NCBI RefSeq assembly: GCF_001680005.1
Contig: NC_033566.1
Coordinates: forward strand, 1,302,001 to 1,366,000
DNA: 64,000 nt
Direction of reading: 5' to 3'
Origin: Plasmodium coatneyi
Lineage: Eukaryota; Apicomplexa; Aconoidasida; Haemosporida; Plasmodiidae
Numbering within the stretch: position 1 is the first letter of the stretch; every line of letters begins with the position of its first letter. Positions 61,201-64,000 of the stretch are shown here, one piece after another. The notes under the pieces are model-generated. The model was not told the origin of the DNA. It saw nothing but the letters and a program-made list of their open reading frames with translations, and searched no databases. The position numbers and the translations under genes were made by a program.

Positions 61201-62286
61201 CATGCGATGATCCAACCAGGAGGTAATGAACAGAATTTCCAGTGGGGTAACCAGACAGAGTTCATTCGGAATGGGTACAACTCAACAGATGGGGGCAGCT
61301 ACAGGGGAGACAACCTTATCGGAATTACCCACGTGAAGGACACCACTTCGTTTAAGATAAATGCGCCAAGCAAACGGCCAGGTAGTCATAATAGCAATGC
61401 ACCGGTTTGTACAAACAGGGTGGAAGACGAACAAATTGGAAACCTCTTCGGGGTTACCAACTGGGGTGAGAAAATAAGAGGAGAAAATCTACACAGAGGA
61501 AGTGGCGCCTTACGGGGAAAACACCCCAATGTTGAAAGCGCATACAGGAGAAACATCACCGTGACGGGTCAGGCAAAAATGGCGGAAGAGCGAATCTTTG
61601 CGGGGGGTAAAAAAACGCCACTGGAGGAGCAGAAGTTATGCATGAGAGAAGAAACAACTCCTGACGGTGAAATGACTAACGAGAAAACTTCATTTTACAA
61701 TCTGAGGGAATACAAAAATTATCACCTAAATGGGAGAAGGGATGATCAAATAGTTGGTAAAAATGGTAACTCATATGAAGACGTAGACCAAGGGAGGGAC
61801 AACCATGCAGAGAGAAGTACAAATGGATGGCACGTGAATGCGAAGGAGATAGAATCCTCTGTTGGGGAATTGTCTCATCCGCAGGAGGATGAGGTCGCTT
61901 ATTATAACATGCATAGGGAGGATGTTCCGTTCAGTCTGGAAAGTGTAAAGTGGGACTTTAATGAAGACGATGTGTATCCAGGTGAGCATCCTGTGCATGC
62001 GGATTTTTCAAATGGGTATGGAAGTAGGGGGTGTGCCGGGGCGGACGGGCAGACGATCTCCATGGGGGAGATCAGCTACGGCAGTGGCTACAACGAAGTG
62101 TGCAGCGAACGAAACAGTCAAAACTATGCCAATAGGTTTCCCCTGGGAAGAGATGCGCGTTTGCCCGGGGCGAAGGACCAGGACTGGATCGCTTCAAAGA
62201 TGGCCGCATCGAAAGGGTGCATAGATCACACGGACCATGCAGCCAAGCATTGCAAGCTGGTTAGGCGAAGTGATAATGAGGCGTAG
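58276..62286 (+). CDS. Large protein of unknown function
   Basis: Single exon, 1336 residues, start ATG 58276 (MRKRGTNTKKGG). I recognise no family. Residues 1-490 are hydrophilic, with acidic runs and short ordered islands (SLDRVLSVQSISSDHD; SLMKTIERKLKGQNSF). Residues about 495-870 look folded: YKFASNIILTINKIKNVERV, VEINLSIKDVELKIPGLRIE and TIKCYFVFIPLNHIKEGVVN suggest a beta-rich, possibly C2-like sandwich. A hydrophobic helical patch follows (LQLKFVLHFLAITEIICVHL), then VDYARKQAIFLHNVIKHHGD and RKKQFQIYYMDILRRYNLLL. The last 370 residues are low-complexity, Asn/Gly/Glu-rich. There is no signal peptide. The beta-rich reading is a guess from pattern only. Confidence 0.85.
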   Translation: MRKRGTNTKKGGPKNASLVTANGGNPHANIPGVNFNRIKSSYLEGALKLTNAESVKEKLKRKNDELKGMDIGGDIPVVPSLDRVLSVQSISSDHDLGGEDTKELKHFEEFEIVLREVLNDEEGLGSSEAEGGKSSCEVENAPPSNEQSFVYDKVSDEGGNQEGEKIKEDEEDEQMVEGEKGNVSHLFNKTKEAYKSLNLDKLFLVNSFNNSLRGEGVERRKPNGMCESAPSRGEDKLSLMKTIERKLKGQNSFVMENIYNAFRGTINDFIDVYLQGEDEEMGEGRSKRTVMRKDTTIRSVDPFRHGERVNLSDEHVLKKMYQMDSDIFLPGGEKGKIKVGQSGYARKREEDTNVKKYLSQFGNTNPNDSTKGCKIKMGGANLFGESNVVADAMAYLMGDTPKLTRGPPPKQKSHTLHAHLDKHKQVEEAYSAYYPQAETFEYSSIISDYLYNGKDNGRTLSTHPNGSDRNRLKYDLHSSMNDQMSNVLDTQVNDRTVFDIAPMTQKYKFASNIILTINKIKNVERVVEINLSIKDVELKIPGLRIENVILPYKCGSDLLTIKIKTLSEGNRDGLHGHQGGEYGKKREDRNEKKVTIKCYFVFIPLNHIKEGVVNKRLILISSKRKEEFEKEGLLPDTLYMIESQKLNCEKEKHMYLSVKVCKSGVHYFPCVNTHRGDNLDVNFTTSENVTKNSFEPVYVCLYNDEVDREIGNILNGGGLANKVRMNKLATKGHYLVNNLPFQFYFNNSNVLLCSHGDVIEEAENLFNHMGKESIRVESFMDLFPTHIFPPVDDVLHLDFIKRNEILQLKFVLHFLAITEIICVHLCSLFGFHVDVKPLFREHLNAVKMDDGTGQGNRFTFLYTSYEEDAQPRGYFLNYTKPFVFRFQGDNRGSNAEGRTPTEWDENDLFIVDYARKQAIFLHNVIKHHGDVQNIPKCYNRKKRLFFTTDRRKKQFQIYYMDILRRYNLLLTNRGSHAMIQPGGNEQNFQWGNQTEFIRNGYNSTDGGSYRGDNLIGITHVKDTTSFKINAPSKRPGSHNSNAPVCTNRVEDEQIGNLFGVTNWGEKIRGENLHRGSGALRGKHPNVESAYRRNITVTGQAKMAEERIFAGGKKTPLEEQKLCMREETTPDGEMTNEKTSFYNLREYKNYHLNGRRDDQIVGKNGNSYEDVDQGRDNHAERSTNGWHVNAKEIESSVGELSHPQEDEVAYYNMHREDVPFSLESVKWDFNEDDVYPGEHPVHADFSNGYGSRGCAGADGQTISMGEISYGSGYNEVCSERNSQNYANRFPLGRDARLPGAKDQDWIASKMAASKGCIDHTDHAAKHCKLVRRSDNEA

Positions 62287-62926
62287 ACAAGGGGGAATCA
62301 CGATTACGTTGTTGCTTTGCGAGGAAAAGGGGGATGAGGTAGTTTCCTTGGCTTACAACACCATTTGGGGCGAAATCAGACGAATGGCTATTTGAACAGA
62401 AAAAAAAAAAAAAAAAAAAAAAAACAAATAAATAAAATAATCATTAAAATGGCACATTAGCGCGTTAAGCATTACAAAGTGCGGAAGGAAAAATGTGGAG
62501 TGCTAAAAAAAAAAAAACATCAAATGGAAATTTCTCAGAACACCACCTGATGAGCAGATTGGGATACGCAACGTGTATTATCTCAGTAGAAAAAGAGTGA
62601 CCTTTTTTGAACGCCACTCAGGGGGGGAGAAATGCTCCTCTTTATTGTGGACACTGAACAAGCCGTGTTTCTCTGCTTACACGGTGCCCCAATAAGGCAG
62701 ACACGACAATGCACGTTTACCTTACCCGTTTTTTAGGCAGAGTTGCTGGTTTATGCTTCCTCTCACCGTGTTGCATTTTTTCTTTACTTATCTGCACTCC
62801 CCCGTTTTCTTTTATTCTTTTCACTGTGATGTGTTAACCTGGCTATGCGCCACGAGGTGCAGTGAGAGAGCAGTAAATCTTCCCTGTCCCACCCACGCAC
62901 CCATTTAGCAGAGTGAGCCTCCGGGG
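62287..62926. other. Convergent intergenic region
   Basis: About 0.64 kb between the 1336-residue gene (+) and the small membrane protein gene (-). It contains an A24 tract at 62401-62424 and an A12 tract near 62506. No gene seen. Confidence 0.6.
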
Positions 62927-63864
62927 CTACACCTCCTCCTGCTTGTCCAAGTACAAGTACGTGTATATATAGAGATAAAAAAAAATCATGTGAATTAAAA
63001 TGAGGCAAATTAACAACTTTATTAAACTCCTTTTATGTTTCTTCGATATGGATTGTCTCCACTTATTTATTTTTTCCCAGGTGAGGTGCAGTCCTCTCCA
63101 GATGGTAGTCCCCGCTGGTTCATTCCCATGGTGCGCATTTTCGCCTGCTCCGTTGTTCCTTCGGAGGGGGGGAATATGAAGCGTTCGCGCAAGATCAGGT
63201 GAACATGGATATGTGATCAGACGTTTGCATGTAGAATTTTTCCTGATCGGCTTACCTCTGAACCAGGTGCACATACAGGGTGAAGTCCCGGTTGACGCGG
63301 AAGAAGGGCTTCGCGAAAAAGAGAAAGTGCACTGGATCCTCGGAGTCGAAGTAAATCTGGTGATTCTCGCATTCGACATGGATGAAGCAGTTTTCTCTCA
63401 AATTGTTGGCTGGGAAGAGAGGGGCGGAGGGGGAGGGTATTGAGGGGAAATATGTATACACGTCCATTTGGTGGTAACATTCATAAGCTGAGGCGTAGTC
63501 GTCCCACCCCCTGCACGTTATAACTACTCCTTGGAGACATTTAACGTGGTGTTATATCCCCCCATCCAGGTTGCCTTAATTTTTCCACTTTGAAAAGTCG
63601 ACCGGTTGGTGATGTGCCTGCGCATCTTTCCGCCTTACTGTTAAGCAGGTTGTATCCTGCCTTCAGATTTTTCTTAAAACTACAGCCGTATTCGCAGAAG
63701 TGAAATTCCTCTAGGCAGTAGTATCTCCAGGAACAGGACAGGTTGTTCAGCTCGCTGGAGTCATTTTTCTTGTGGAGGAAAGCTACGTATATCATTTGGT
63801 AACATGTGCACCTCACAAAGAGGTGGAGCAGGATGATTAGGGTTACTAGCCATACATGGTTCAT
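62927..63864 (-). CDS. Small secretory-pathway membrane protein, unknown function
   Basis: Three exons in transcription order, 63864-63639, 63409-63256 and 63095-62927, join in phase (1, then 2) for 182 residues. The N-terminal hydrophobic segment MNHVWLVTLIILLHLFVRCT is a signal peptide or anchor. A Cys-rich stretch follows (LSCSWRYYCLEEFHFCEYGC), then a beta-rich part (ENCFIHVECENHQIYFDSED, FFRVNRDFTLYVHLVQRGLH). A second hydrophobic helix LIKLLICLILIHMIFFYLYI near the C-terminus leaves a short tail YLDKQEEV. This suggests a luminal or extracellular Cys-stabilised domain with a C-terminal membrane anchor. I do not recognise the family. The exon 3 acceptor (CATCTGGAG) is weak; it was chosen because it is the only nearby AG in the right phase. 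Confidence 0.62.
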
Positions 63865-64000
63865 GTTTTTGCAGACAACACGAGGGGAAACCAGAGTGGA
63901 AGAACGCCTACGCGCACAAGACACACGTCATAAGGAGCTTCTCGAATGATTTGCTACACTTTCCCTCGGGGTCACCATGAAGCAGGTCACATTTCGGCTA
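63865..64000. other. Right edge
   Basis: About 136 bases upstream of the small membrane protein gene, presumably part of its promoter and 5' leader. Too short to judge further. Confidence 0.5.

Overview
The window is nuclear DNA from a malaria parasite (Plasmodium). Genes carry many short GT-AG introns, low-complexity inserts and long A/T homopolymers, and the set includes bipartite apicoplast leaders, an ApiAP2 protein, a plant-type ferredoxin-NADP reductase and parasite chorismate synthase. Base composition is moderate rather than extremely AT-rich, which fits the P. vivax / Asian simian-malaria clade better than P. falciparum. From memory, unchecked, the gene order matches a block of P. 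falciparum chromosome 6 (SOD2 - mei2-like - EGF protein - FNR - NAB2 - chorismate synthase - AP2Tel - LeuRS).

Left part (1-18.4 kb): an Fe superoxide dismutase cut by the left edge (+), a Mei2-type RNA-binding protein (+), a four-exon protein with three EGF modules and one membrane segment (+), apicoplast ferredoxin-NADP reductase (-), a NAB2-type poly(A)-binding CCCH zinc-finger protein with at least 13 exons (+), and chorismate synthase (+), whose start codon is abutted by a 16-bp tandem repeat.

Middle (18.4-45.2 kb): about 9.9 kb without a credible gene, rich in T-tract/A-tract inverted pairs and a 12-bp minisatellite, lies upstream of the giant AP2Tel-like gene (+). Cytosolic leucyl-tRNA synthetase (-) follows, then a two-exon protein (+) that resembles the RUS/DUF647 family and carries an apicoplast-like leader.

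Right part (45.2-64 kb): QCR9 of respiratory complex III (-), a tiny divergent gene candidate (+), an RsmE-family rRNA uridine methyltransferase (+), a small mitochondrial-looking protein (-), a four-exon SPX-VTC polyphosphate polymerase (-), a radical-SAM tRNA methylthiotransferase (+) with an apparent frameshift at a G7 run, a 1336-residue protein of unknown function (+) and a small secreted/membrane protein (-).

Many of the genes concern organelles (SOD, FNR, QCR9, RUS-like, the 126-residue protein, possibly RsmE) or RNA (Mei2, NAB2, LeuRS, RsmE, methylthiotransferase). There are no operons; neighbours are separated by about 0.1-2 kb of simple-sequence DNA. Exon joins were worked out by hand from splice signals and codon phase and have not been checked against transcripts.
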